Below are positions 49,694 to 61,400 of a DNA stretch of 64,000 bases, piece after piece. The stretch is from positions 169,628,719 through 169,692,718 of the forward strand of contig CM060964.1 of assembly GCA_030765045.1 (NCBI GenBank), written 5' to 3'. The translations under genes were made by a program, and so were the position numbers. The first letter of the stretch is position 1, and each line of letters starts with the position of its first letter. The DNA is from Tenodera sinensis. Lineage: Eukaryota; Arthropoda; Insecta; Mantodea; Mantidae. The notes under the pieces are model-generated. The model was not told where the DNA came from. It did no database searches and saw nothing but the letters and a program-made list of their open reading frames with translations.

Positions 49694-50474
49694 TACATCA
49701 CAAACACTCACTGGCCTGTCCGGTGTGTTACTAACTAGTGGACTGTAGCATTATGAACTATAACTGTAACTATAGCTATAACTGCATAGCATTTGCCCAA
49801 CTTTATTAAGCAGATAAATAAAATCGGGAGGGATTTCTCATAAATAATATGGAGAAAGATCAGAAAAATCAATTTAAGCTCTAGAAATTACTAAATAGTT
49901 CTACTAGAGCCAAACAAAGTAGGGGAAAGGCATCAAATATGAGAGAGACTGGTATCTGATATTTGGAGACTAACCGACCAGTCAGGTGCTACCATAAGGT
50001 GACATTTATGTGAACTAATTGTAAACAGAGTATTTGCAGGCAGGAACAAGAAATTCCCTCCATTTCAGTACTCTGTAAGCGTCCGGTGGTATGTTTGTTG
50101 TCACCTGTAAAAGAAAAGTTTTGCAGCGTCAGACTCCAAAATGTATTTTGCAAAGAAGGTAAGCAGAAATTTCTCATTATTATATATCATTATGGACAGC
50201 TAGAATCATACATTAATTCCTGCATATCGTTTTTATTTGCAGTTTGTCAAGCAGCATGAGAAAGACAGCTAAGATATTTTTCTTCATCACTCCTAATATG
50301 AGATAATGAGGGTATCCCAATATGAAGTATCTTATAATAGGGTCCTCGTATCTCATATTAGATACACTGCACAAATATGGTGTACCAAGTTGTACCTTAT
50401 GGTATTTTCAGTTATTAGATTCTAGCTAAGTTTTAGTTCAAACAAATTTTATTTAAATGTTTATTTATTTACAG
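49694..50474. other. no gene recognised
   Basis: Unassigned sequence. It contains AAGAAG/GTAAGC at about 50153-50164 and an acceptor-like TTTATTTATTTACAG just before the ATG of the pogo-like remnant at 50475. These could be splice signals of that element, but this is speculative. Confidence 0.35.
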
Positions 50475-51060
50475 ATGCCTAGGGAAAAGAGGGAAAAATG
50501 GTGCAAGGAAGCCGTAGTAAGGGCAGTGGAAGCTGCTCATTGTGGGAATGAATTAATTGGCATCTCGCTATGGAGGAAACCTGTGCTGGGCCATCAAATA
50601 GAGCAAAAGGCAATGAAATATGGCCTTAAAATAGAGGAAAAGTATTTTGGCCTCAGAGCTTGAGATATTGCTATCCCAGCACAAGTAATCAACCCACTTC
50701 TTCAAAGTCAACTTCAGCAGCTTTGATTACAGACTCCCCACACAGAAAACATTCATTGATAAACAATCTTTAAAATCTAAGAAGTCCACCAGTGAAAAAC
50801 ACACATGCACAAAAAGACGCCTTTTTCTGCAAAGAAGCCAGAAACAATCCAAAGGAGAACAAAGTGCAAATCTGAGCAATTTCAACAGTGATTCAGAACA
50901 CAACATTGTTTAAGAAGATTCTGATTCCAGTAACAGTCAGTCTGAAAGTGGTGATGCTGCAGCAAGCTTTGCTGTGGTCTCACAAAGACTGTGGAGATAG
51001 AAAGGAAAACAAGTTGTATTGTTTCTGCTGCAGCAATGATTGAATACATTCAGACTGTTT
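50475..51060 (+). pseudogene. pogo-like transposase remnant, middle deleted
   Basis: The ATG at 50475 opens MPREKREKWCKEAVVRAVEA, a Psq-type helix-turn-helix start typical of pogo/jerky-like transposases. The frame reaches YFGLRA and stops at 50661. After a short gap come tail-like fragments (STSEKHTCTKRRLFLQRSQK; SNFNSDSEHN; WSHKDCGDRKENKLYCFCC). These recall the basic tail and PHD-like cysteine motif at the C-terminus of that family. The CENP-B-like and DDE domains, some 300 residues, are absent. So the copy looks like an internal deletion derivative. Confidence 0.5.
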
Positions 51061-51117
51061 GACCATCTATTATTAATGTTATTTGTCATATATGTTTTAA
51101 TTCATTGACATGAGTAA

Positions 51118-51232
51118 TGAGTACACACACGCACACGCGCACAGAGACACTCACACAGAGACACGGACAGACAGACAGACAGAGACACAGACAGAAACAC
51201 AGAGACACAGACACAGACATAGACAGACACTT
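51118..51232. repeat. (ACAC)/(ACAGAC) microsatellite
   Basis: Compound purine-C repeat: CACACACGCACACGCGCACA, then GACAGACAGACAGACAGAGACACAG and variants. Confidence 0.9.
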
Positions 51233-52439
51233 CCATAAATATTTCTTTTGTTAATAATAAAATACCTACTTTCATTCAGTAATTTGTTGCTTTAAGGAAA
51301 ATGTGCTATTCAGTATAGTAGCCTGTAGGACAGACACTGGCAGGATTTGCCCAATCAAGTCTTGCTCTGGCATGCAGCTAGCCTCAGTGTGTGTCTCAGG
51401 TTATGTCAGTGGTGTGCTTTATTGAAGATACAACTAACCATACAGCAGGTCAAATTAACCTGAAAGTCTATTAATAGTGGACCAATATTCTCCATTTATA
51501 GCACTATAAAGTGCATGTGTTAATTTGTCAGAGATAGTTTGGTGTTACACTTGTAGCAGAATACTTTCACTCTATCTGTTTGATGAATTTAATTATTTTA
51601 TGCCTATATGTACAGCAACTTAATTACAAAACATAAAACACAAACAACTTATGTACATTTAACTGATGAACTCTTAAACGTAACAGGAACAAAATTATAT
51701 TCCATAATATAAAAACCCAATACAGATGATACAATTAGAAGAGTTAAAGGTCTAACTTATGAGAAATTATGAATAAGTAACTTATATAAATTATAAAATA
51801 CAAAAAAAATTAAATTGCAACTTATTAAATGTTTTATTGTCTATTGGTTAGTTTTCTGTTGGCCAGCCTATGAATATTTGGAGAGATTTTCATGCTGCCT
51901 TGTTTCTAAGCACTGCATTAAGATTTTCATGAAGAATGCATATACAGGTATTTCTGTGCCAAACATTGAACACCCACTGCTAAATATTGCTATGATGTGA
52001 CTTGTCCCTGCTCAGGAAGCAAGCTCTTGGAGCTATCTACTGCCCACCGCTCTAAAGTAGTGCACCTGCTGATCCCTGCTTTAGGAGATCATTTGAAAAT
52101 CCTTGCAAACTGTTAACAGTTAACAATGGACCATTATTTTATTTGAAAATTGTGTGAGGGAGTTTATCTTTGCAGTTGGAATACAGAAGTTTTAAAATTG
52201 AGGTTTTCTATGCTACTGTCAATTAAGAGGTCTTCATAGATTGTTAAAATGAAAAAATGTCTCATTTTTGGTTCCTGTCCCCTACTATAACTCAAAATGT
52301 AAACAGAAATAGTTAATACTTCAGATTTAAATATTCAAACAATGGATGAGAAATTAATACATGAATTGATGTCATAAGCGTTATAGTGCAAGATTTAATA
52401 ACCTTTATTACAGAGGAAAACAAAATGTAACAGGCAAAA
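51233..52439. other. no gene recognised; possible lone hAT terminus
   Basis: AT-rich. Near 52036-52054 the text CTGCCCACCGCTCTA ends like a hAT right terminus (reverse complement TAGAGCGGTGGGCAG). I could not find a matching left end or an octamer duplication. Confidence 0.3.
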
Positions 52440-55400
52440 AAATGGACAAATTTGTTAAGGTTTTTGAAATCCAAAAGATAAATGACAGAGTGAAAATTGA
52501 AAGAAACGCACACAAAACCAAAGCTGTGATTTATGAGGAGTTGCTACATAAACACAAAACTTCAAGAATCCAAGAATACTTATGCTCAGGTAGGCTGTGC
52601 GCCATTGTTGACAAATAAACAAGTAAATGTTAAGAAAACAGTTTAAACCCTTAAACACACTATTTTTATCACGTCTACTAAAAATATAGAGGTTAGAAAA
52701 ATTCATAAAATTGTTACAGAAAACCTTTAATCTACCCAAGAGAAAATAAAGATTAAGACCATGAGAACAAGTGGTAACCCCTAATTGTTGAAACAGACTT
52801 GCAAGAAGACAAAGAAAGATATGAACAGTATTAGCCTACTTAATAAAGACATTAAAATTGAACTACCACAAAAGAAAAACCCACTGGTAATTCTGTATGA
52901 CGTGCTTGTAGGGGGAAAAGAAGAAGACATTAGAAATTATGTTCACTAGAATTTTGATGACAAAATGACTTAAGGAAGACTATTGGCTAGAATTTAACAT
53001 ACATTTCACAACAAGACAGAGAAATCATGGAACAGTACACCATCTAGCAGAAGTTTCCCTGAGGATTAGGAGCATGTCAAGACTCCAGCATAGCATTAAC
53101 ATATGAATATACATTGGATTTCAATAGTTACAGTTAAGAATTTTGTTTAAATTTCTGACCTGAAATGCCATGATTTTGGGAATGTGACAAAATACTGTAA
53201 AACAGAGACAACTGTGTGGTCCACTCTATTCAGAACACTTATGACAAGAAAGATTATAATAATAGTAATGCTGTATGCATTCCATGCAAAAAAAAGAAAA
53301 TAAGAAACGTAGGGGCAAAAATTACTGTCCAACATACAAACTTTTGGCAAAGAACAATAGAACGGACAAATAATGCCTAGAAGCTTTAATAATGATTGAA
53401 TAATCAAAAGACATAGAAGGAACACCCCCAGTAGAGTAAGGAGAAATCTAAATATAGCAATTTCACAGAGATGTAAATTAAATTTTCTAAAATCAAGATT
53501 AGACATTAGCACGGAGATGGAAGTTATAAATAATTATAACTTGAAAATTAATAATAATATAAAAACCTAGATGGAACAAGGGTCAGCATGTAAACCTGAA
53601 TTACTGATAAAACACAGAATGCATAATATCGGTAAAGAAATGGGGATTATAAATTTGAATCAATAATTGATAAAAGTAGATCATAATTAGAGTATTAAAA
53701 TAGCCAGCTCGGAGGAAGAGCAGGAAGAATAGGGGTTTGAGACAAGATATGAACAAAAGTAGAATAAGAAGAAAGTGAATGAGTAGAGAAGAGGAATAGT
53801 TTAAAAAACACATGCTACACTAGCAGTGTTTTAAGAAAGCTCTGGGATCCAGAAAGCTGAAAAATCTAAACATTACATCTTCACCTGAAATGAATAATAA
53901 AACTTCATGTGAATTATAAACAACCAACTAGAAGATATTAAGGAAACTGAGTTTCTAAATTTCAAGAAATTAGAGGAAGAATGGGAAGTTTTACAAGCAT
54001 GCAACATGCCAACCAGCCAGGTACAAAAAAAAGGGCTTCAAAGACAACAAAGCCAGCAGTATTTACTTTGACTTTGAAATGATGCTACAGCTGAGTTGTT
54101 TGGAAGAGGATCAGATGCTTGTTGCTGCCCTCAGACATAATATAATAAGGAAGCTTCATAAAAACGGCAAACAAATTATCTTCCCCATACCTGACACCAT
54201 CGACTGGATGTAACTTAAAACTCAAAATATCCTAATCAACCCCCCAAGAACTTTGAAATTTAATTAAAAAACTCTATACCAGAACGAAGGATGATATATA
54301 TTTGCAGGGAATTTATAAATATGTTGTACTTTGTTATGTAAGGATTGTTTTAATGGTTCTCAGAATTGGCCACACTGTTATTCTCAAATTAGACAGCACT
54401 CATTAGATTATCCAAAAGTAAATTCTCAATAATCCTAAATTCCTCCAATCCTACCTAAAGTTACAAACCATCACATATCTAGCCCTTTCAAATATAAATA
54501 CAATCCTACTAAGCAGTACTACAAATGCCATCATGGCCAAAGACCATTCAAACCCTTTAGTAAGCTTAATAAATATCTTTGGCAACTCATAAAAATCTAT
54601 ATCTAAACCTAAGCAGACTTCCAAAATATGAGTGAAACCCAAAAATTCTAAAAATGCCTCTATTATGCAACTTATAAGAACCCACAAACTAACATGAGAG
54701 GTTATAAAGCAGGAATTCAACTCTGGTTTTTTTTTTCTTTTTTTTTTTTTTTTTAACAAATCTTATTGCCAACAGGCTTATGATTTAATAAGACGACAGC
54801 GTGACAGGCTCTGGTGCTTGTACCATTAAAATATTAAAAGTTAGCAAATAAATGTTCAGAGGAAGAAATTTGTAATGTACTTGAAGAAAAGTTTGAAAGA
54901 ATTAAATTTGGATATTTTCTGCATATGAAAACCTTATATAGTAAAAGGGAAACCAACATCGTCCCAATCATGGCTAGTGCAGTTTATAGCAGGCGGAAAT
55001 CTATGGCAGCAATGGTTGTAAATTATATGAATCTGCAAATATCCAGTATATCTCAATATAATGACTGTCACAGTAATTGTGTTCAAATAAGCTATAACAT
55101 AGGCACATTTATTACAAGCAACCATTATTTTCAATATAGCCACAAAATTGAGCCATATCTGAACAAGATGTGTGGCATAACAGGACTTTAAATAATTATT
55201 ACGAAATAGTTCACTGCATGGACACTAACGCCAAGTCTGATTGGTGGTTTAATGTACTAAAGGATTAAAGGGGAGAAAAACTGAAGGGGATAATTTCCGA
55301 ACTGAACCTAACAGTAGTAAATAACCCAAATAATGCATAGACTTCTGAAGATAGAGCTGGAGGGAGATCCAACATAGATACTACACTATGAAATAACAAA

Positions 55401-56728
55401 ATCCCAAACTGGAAGGTGGGTCAAGATTAAACTACCAGCAACCACAGACTAATTTACTTTAATTATATGATTGAAGATGCAACAAAAATTACTAGTAGTG
55501 ATAAGGAAAAAGCATATAATCTAAAATGTGCGACCTGGGAAGAGGTAGTTTATACTTTTCAGAACAGTAACCTAATTATAATGGATATATTGTAGATTAT
55601 GATGCAAAAAATCGTGAAACAACAATTTTAAAAAACAGTTAATTAAACCTTTAATAGAAAAAAATCATAGATAATATATGGAGGAGGATCTGCATTAATT
55701 AAGGAAATTAAGAATTTATCAGTGGACAGTAATAGCAAAGAAGGAGCAGTTTAATTTAAGAAACTATAGGAAAACAAAGGAAAAATTTAAACAATTAGTG
55801 GCCAAAACTAGAAATAAAACCTGGGAAAGTGCACTTCATGCAAAATCATAATGGCTAAGATAAAACAAATGGAAGTTTTAAATACTTAAAAGGTGGATCA
55901 ATGACCTTAAATTCAATGAAACCTGCTCAAGACTAATGAACAAACTGTTACTACATGGTGAGGGAGGAAATGATACCAAAGAAAACAACAGAGTAAGAAT
56001 GGCAAAGTTATATATCCCTTTGATTAATCAGGAATTAAATTAAGCAATTGGAAGTAATCTAACAGCTAAAAAAGCAATAGGACCAGATAATATAAAAATG
56101 AAGTATTGATGAAGCTAAAAAATGAATTTACGCCATTTTTAACAAGACTATACAATGATTACTTATAGCAAGGACAATTTCCAAAATTTGGAAAACAACA
56201 AAATTAATTATTCTCAAAAACAAAAAGCCCCGATAAAAATCCAGAAGAACTTAAATCGTACAGATCAACCTGGGTAAAATCTTTGAGAATGTAATGAAAG
56301 AATATGCAAATCTAGATCTTTTATTGGTATCAATGACAACCAATATGGATTCAGAAAGGAAAGGTCCACAAAGGATGCCAAAAACACCATTATATATACT
56401 GCAGAAGCCTCAGAATACAAATATTTATTGGGAATAGTCATTGATGTTTCTAGAGCTCATAACATCCTTTGGTGATCTTCTCTGTTTAAGACACCTGGAG
56501 AACTTCAGTATCCACAACCACTCTACAAACCACTAATGGATTCTTGTAAAGATGGGTATGTGAAATTTTTCTGGAGTGAACTATACAGTTATGAAACTGA
56601 TAACCAAAGGATGTCCCCAAGTGTTGATCTTGGGGCCAACTTTCTGGGACATAGTTTTGGAAAACTTTATTAGAAAAATTAGAAAAAGATAGCAGCAGAA
56701 CAAAGAGGGTGGCTTACTCTGATGATAT
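52440..56728 (+). pseudogene. old R1/I-group LINE, 5' part (ORF1, endonuclease, RT start)
   Basis: Plus-strand blocks follow LINE order. ORF1-like text is KNPLVILYDVLVGGKEEDIR (about 52880) and KCHDFGNVTKYC (about 53165), a CCHC knuckle with one Cys changed. Endonuclease text is CMDTNAKSDWWFNVL (about 55215), RSNIDTTL and TTSNHRLIYFNY (about 55370-55470), matching the APE-type DxNAKS and SDH motifs. Reverse transcriptase text is KAIGPDNIKMKYL (about 56070), NQYGFRKGRSTKDA (about 56340), GPTFWDIVLENFI (about 56630) and AYSDDI (56710-56728). Many stops and shifts. Spacing between ORF1 and the endonuclease is longer than expected, so another insertion may lie at 53500-54850 (T-run at about 54727-54754). 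The element resumes at 62417. Confidence 0.75.
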
Positions 56729-56913
56729 TGTCGCCCAGCGCATTATTGTCGGCGCTACCGCAAAGGAGTCGAAGGAAAGAGACAGAGAATGGCCGCATTG
56801 TTGGGCGCTTGCCGAAAGAGAGAAAGTGATAGAGGCCTCTAGAAATGTCTGCTTTGTATTTCACCGCAAAATAACTGAGCTTTCCCGAAGTTTCCAGAAT
56901 AGTGCTTGGGAGA

Positions 56914-56921
56914 TATAAATA
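56914..56921 (+). promoter_or_regulatory. LTR TATA box
   Basis: TATAAATA in the 5' LTR; the same motif at 62223-62230 in the 3' LTR is one base from an LTR difference (AGCGG versus ATCGG). Likely promoter of the element's genomic RNA. Confidence 0.7.
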
Positions 56922-57037
56922 GCGGTAAAGTGTGAGAAGGAACAGTTCTTTGTGTTACGAATTCGGAGTCGTGCTGTTGGAGAATCGGAAAAGACTTTCT
57001 TGCTGTTGCAACGAGTGTACAAGTTACTGTTTACGGA

Positions 57038-57043
57038 AATAAA
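57038..57043 (+). terminator. LTR polyadenylation signal
   Basis: AATAAA in GGAAATAAAAGTG, about 120 bp downstream of the TATA box. The copy in the 3' LTR would direct 3' end formation. Confidence 0.6.
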
Positions 57044-57104
57044 AGTGTTTCTTTATCTCGACTACATCTGTCTTCTTTACTTTACACCCAACCAAAAGTC
57101 ACAC

Positions 57105-57125
57105 TGGTGTCAGAAGTGGGATTCG
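57105..57125 (+). other. primer-binding site, tRNA-Leu type
   Basis: TGGTGTCAGAAGTGGGATTC (plus a following G) begins one base after the LTR. It is complementary to the 3' end of a eukaryotic tRNA-Leu (GAATCCCACTTCTGACACCA, including the CCA tail). The match is complete over this length against the conserved animal tRNA-Leu(CAA) 3' end as I know it. Confidence 0.8.
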
Positions 57126-57182
57126 TCGAATTGCTTCTAGTTTCGTTACATCGTCGTTAGAAGTTGCAACGTTAGAACCAAG

Positions 57183-58454
57183 ATGGAGGGAGATTCGGAA
57201 ACCAGGATGATGGCAATGATGAAAGAATTATTCGCCGAGCTGAAAGAGATGAAGACGGCAAACGACAACCTCGCTGCCAAAATGGAAACGTCAAACCACA
57301 ACCTCGCTGCCAAAATGGAAACGAGAAACGACAACCTCGTTGCCGAGCTGAAAGAGATGAAGACGGCAAACGACAACCTCACTGCCAAAATGGAAACGCC
57401 AAACAACAACCTCGCTGCCGAGCTGAAAGAAGAAATGAAGGCGGCAAACGAAAACCTCGCTGCTGAACTGAAAGACATGAAGACGACAAACGACAACCTC
57501 GCTACAGAAATGAAGACGGCAAACGACAACCTCGCTGCCGAGCTGAAAGAGATGAAGACGGAGCTATCGGCGAAAATTGACGAGCAACTGGCTGGCGTGA
57601 GGAAGGATGTGAAAGAGCTCGGTGGAAAGATGGAGGACCTCGGCCAACGCGTTGACGCCCTGGAGAATGTCGGGGAACGGCTTAGCGTTCTCGAAGACAG
57701 GGTCGACGGTAGCGCCAAGGAGCTAAATGCAATGGTGGAAGGGATGCTTAGTGAAAAGCTGAAGAACTACAAGGCCGAGGCTCCAGCACGCGACACAACA
57801 TCGACGCGCGTCAAACCACCGAAGTACGATGGCACGTCAACGTTTGAGGTCTTCCGCCGTCAATTCGACACAGTGGCCAAGCACAACAAATGGTCGCCAG
57901 AAGAAGAGGCCGCGCAGCTGATAGCCAGCCTCCAGGGACGAGCCGCAGAGGTCCTGAACGCAGTTCAGACAGCGGCGGCGCCCAAGGACATCTGGGAGGC
58001 CCTGGAGAACCGATTCGGAAACCACCGCTTAGCCGCAGCCTACCGCAGCCAACTGAAATCTAGGATGCAACTGCCAGTGGAGACGCTGCAGGAGTTCGCC
58101 CTGGCAATCGAACAGCTGGCCAGCAAAGCCTTGGTCGACCTCCCCTCCGAATTCGTATCCCGAGAAGCCGCCTATACCTTCATCGACGGGGTACGCGATG
58201 CCGAGATACGTCAACGCCTGATGCTCGGCGACTACAAGACCATCCACGAGGCACTAACGGGCGCGTTAAGGATGGAAGCGGCCAAAGTGACGGCTACCCC
58301 GACCTCGAAGACAAGGAGTGTCCGCTGCGATGAAGACCGCAGACCAGTCCAGGGACGCCGACGAAGACCAGGTGGCGTGTGTTGGGGGTGTGGCCAGCCG
58401 GGACACCTGATGAGAGACTGCCGGCACCAAGAAGAGCAGCCGGAAAACGAGTAA
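57183..58454 (+). CDS. gag: Gypsy gag polyprotein
   Basis: 423 codons, open. Residues 1 to about 135 form a predicted coiled coil built from repeats of the type NDNLAAKMET / AELKEMKTAN. A further coiled stretch (LGGKMEDLGQRVDALENV) follows to about 180. The central region (about 200-370) contains the retrotransposon gag fold signature (PPKYDGTSTFEVFRRQFDTV, QLIASLQGRAAEVLN, SQLKSRMQLPVETLQEFALA). The C-terminus has one CCHC zinc knuckle, C400-x2-C403-x4-H408-x4-C413. It would form the particle and bind RNA. The first ATG, 58 bp after the primer-binding site, is used. Pol lies in the -1 frame and overlaps the last 75 nt or more, so ribosomal frameshifting is expected. Confidence 0.93.
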   Translation: MEGDSETRMMAMMKELFAELKEMKTANDNLAAKMETSNHNLAAKMETRNDNLVAELKEMKTANDNLTAKMETPNNNLAAELKEEMKAANENLAAELKDMKTTNDNLATEMKTANDNLAAELKEMKTELSAKIDEQLAGVRKDVKELGGKMEDLGQRVDALENVGERLSVLEDRVDGSAKELNAMVEGMLSEKLKNYKAEAPARDTTSTRVKPPKYDGTSTFEVFRRQFDTVAKHNKWSPEEEAAQLIASLQGRAAEVLNAVQTAAAPKDIWEALENRFGNHRLAAAYRSQLKSRMQLPVETLQEFALAIEQLASKALVDLPSEFVSREAAYTFIDGVRDAEIRQRLMLGDYKTIHEALTGALRMEAAKVTATPTSKTRSVRCDEDRRPVQGRRRRPGGVCWGCGQPGHLMRDCRHQEEQPENE

Positions 58455-61400
58455 TGACCGGCGTGGCGAGGGGCACGTCGGCGCCGGCACCATCATCCCC
58501 TCGAGTGACACTGCGCGCCGTCAGCCGACGGATGGATGACAGCCTCATCGCGGACGGTTGGGTGAGAGGGAAGCCGTGCCGCGTGCTTGTTGACACTTGA
58601 GCAGCCGTGACTGTCGTCAGACCTGACGTAGCCAGGGGCTTGCCGTCGAGAAAACCGAGCCGACCGTACCAACTAGTGACGGCATCGGGTGACACCTTGC
58701 CTGTGGAGAGGGAGGCCCTGCTGCGGTTGACATTGGGGCGAAGTGTCTTGCGTTTGTGGGTGTTCGTCGCGGAGGTGGCTGAGATGGTGATACTGGGACT
58801 GGATGCCCTCAGGAGCCACGAGGCGACGGTCGATATCGGCAAGAAGGTTCTGCGGCTTAAGGGAGAGGAAGTAATGCTCCGGCACCCCGAAGAACGCCTT
58901 GGAATCTGCAGGGTCATTCTCAGGGAAGACGTAGTTGTCCCCGCGAGAAGCGAGATGGTAGTGACGGTGCGACTGGAAGGCCAGCGCAAGAAGAACATGC
59001 TGCTGGACCGGAAGACGCATGTGCACGGGATCTGTGTAGCCGGGACATTGTTGCCGTGCCGAGAGGAGGTGCCGGTGAGACTGCTCAACCCAACAGACAC
59101 CGATCACGACGTTCAGGCCGGGACGGAGTTGGGGACGTGCGAGCCCGTGGTCAGCATAACACCAATAGACAAGACCCAGGAGCCGGTGCCGACGCAACAC
59201 CTGGGGCCCCGGCTGGAAGAATTACTGGAGAGGGCGGCCGACCACCTGACCGCTGAACAGAGAGAGAAAGTCCAACAACTGCTGAGACGATATCAGCGCG
59301 TCTTCAGCCAAGGCAGCAGCGATTACGGCCGCACGGACCGAGTGCTTCACCACATCGACACCGGAGACGCCCGGCCTATTCGGCAACCACCTAGATGCGT
59401 TCCGTTGGCTAAACAAGCGGCGGTACGAGACATGCTAGAGGACATGAGAACCAAGGGAGTGATCGAGGAGTCTGACAGTCCTTGGTGTTCCCCTGTAGTT
59501 CTGGTGAAGAAGAAGAATGGCGAGCTACGCTTCTGCGTAGATTACAGGAAGCTGAACGCTGTCACCAGGAAGGACTGCTTCCCCTTACCCCGGATTGACG
59601 ACACCCTGGACACGCTTGCTGGTGCGCAGTGGTTCTCAACCCTGGACTTGAAATCGGGTTACTGGCAGGTGGCTCTAGACCCGAGAGACAAGGAGAAGAC
59701 CGCATTCTCGACAGGCCAAGGGCTTTGGCAGTTCACAGTTATGCCCTTTGGTCTCTGCAACGCACCAGCTACCTTCCAACGCCTCATGGAGTCAGTAATG
59801 AGAGGATTGACTTATGACGCCTGCCTGTTATACCTGGACGACATCATCGTCGGCAAGACATTCGAAGACCATCTTGACAAACTGAGCAAGGTGCTGCAGA
59901 GACTGCAGGCGACCGGCTTGAAGCTGAACGCCAAGAAGTGCCAGCTCTTCCGCAGGGAAGTCAACTACTTGGGCCACATAGTCTTACCAACCGGAGTGGC
60001 CACGGATCCGGAGAAGACACAGGCCGTGAGAGATTGGCCTCGCCCAAAGGATAGGCGAGAACTGCGCAGTTTCCTTGGATTGTGCAATTATTACCGCCGC
60101 TTCATAAAGGGTTTCTCCAGCATCGCCAAACCCCTCACTCGCTTGACGGAAGAACATCGACCTTATGTGTGGACGGAGGACGCCGAAGGCGCTTTCCGGC
60201 AGCTCAAGAGGACGCTCTGCAGTGCTCCTATTCTGGGATTCCCACAACCAGGCGACGCCTTCATTGTGGACACCGACGCCAGCGACCATTGCATTGGAGG
60301 CGTCCTATCCCAAGTCCAGAACGGCCACGAGCGGGTGATAGCCTACTACAGCAAGACGTTGTCCAAGGCAGAGAAGAACTACTGTGTCACCCGACGAGAG
60401 CTACTGGCGATAGTGAAGACCTTGGAGCACTTCCATAAGTACCTGTACGGTCAGCCATTCCACCTGAGGACAGACCACTCCGCCCTAACCTGGCTACTTA
60501 GCTTTAGAAACCTGGAGGGCCAGACAGCCCGTTGGGTCCAAAGGTTGCAGGAGTACGACTTCACCTCCGAACATTGCAGAGGGAAGAGCCACGGCAACGC
60601 AGACGCCATGTCCCGAAGACCCTGCCTAGAAGAGTGCGGCCAATGCGCAAGAGTGGAAGAGAAGGAGCGTACCGCAGCTGTCAGAGTGGTCACGGCAGTG
60701 CCTGCGGACGGATGGGATAGCGCGGGCCTGAGGAGGGAGCAGCTGGCGGACGCCGACTTGGGGCCACTCTTGAGAGAAGTGCAGGCAGGGACGAGACCAA
60801 CCTGGGAGGACATCGCACCCAGAAGTGCTACATACAAGTCGTACTTGGCCCAATGGGACTCGTTGAAGACTAAAGAGGGCGTGCTGTTCCGGGTATGGGA
60901 ATCACCTGATGGGAAGACCCAGAAAGAGCAGTTGGTACTTCCCCAAAGTAGGGTCCCGGAAGTCTTGGAGGAAGTGCACGCCGGTACCTCGGGTGGACAC
61001 CTAGGAGCAAACCGGACGATCGACAAACTCCGACAGCGCTACTACTGGCTGAGGCTCCGAGCAGACGCTGAGAACTGGTGCCGTCAATGTCACGTATGCG
61101 CGGCGAGTCGCGGCCCCCAGACTAGGAGCCGGGGTCGCATGCAGCAGTACAACGTCGGAGCGCCCTTCGAACGCATCGCCGTCGACATAGCTGGACCATT
61201 CCCAGTGTCCGATCGAGGCAACAAGTACCTGATGGTAGCTGTGGACTACTTCACCAAGTGGCCGGAGGTGTATGCCATCCCGAACCAAGAGGCGAAGACA
61301 ATTACAGACTGCCTCGTGGAACAGCTGTTTTGCCGTTTTGGGGTCCCGTTAGAGCTCCACAGCGACCAGGGCACCAATTTTGAGTCGCACCTAATGAAGG

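Larger units (their letters stand above)
56729..57103 (+). repeat. 5' LTR
   Basis: Starts TGTCGCCCAGCGC and ends AAAAGTCACA. It differs from the 3' LTR at four positions that I can count. It contains a TATA box and a polyadenylation signal, so U3, R and U5 are all present. Confidence 0.97.

Noticed and set aside
57146..57718. 190-codon Ser/Phe-rich minus frame opposite gag
   Set aside because: Shadow of the gag coiled-coil repeats.
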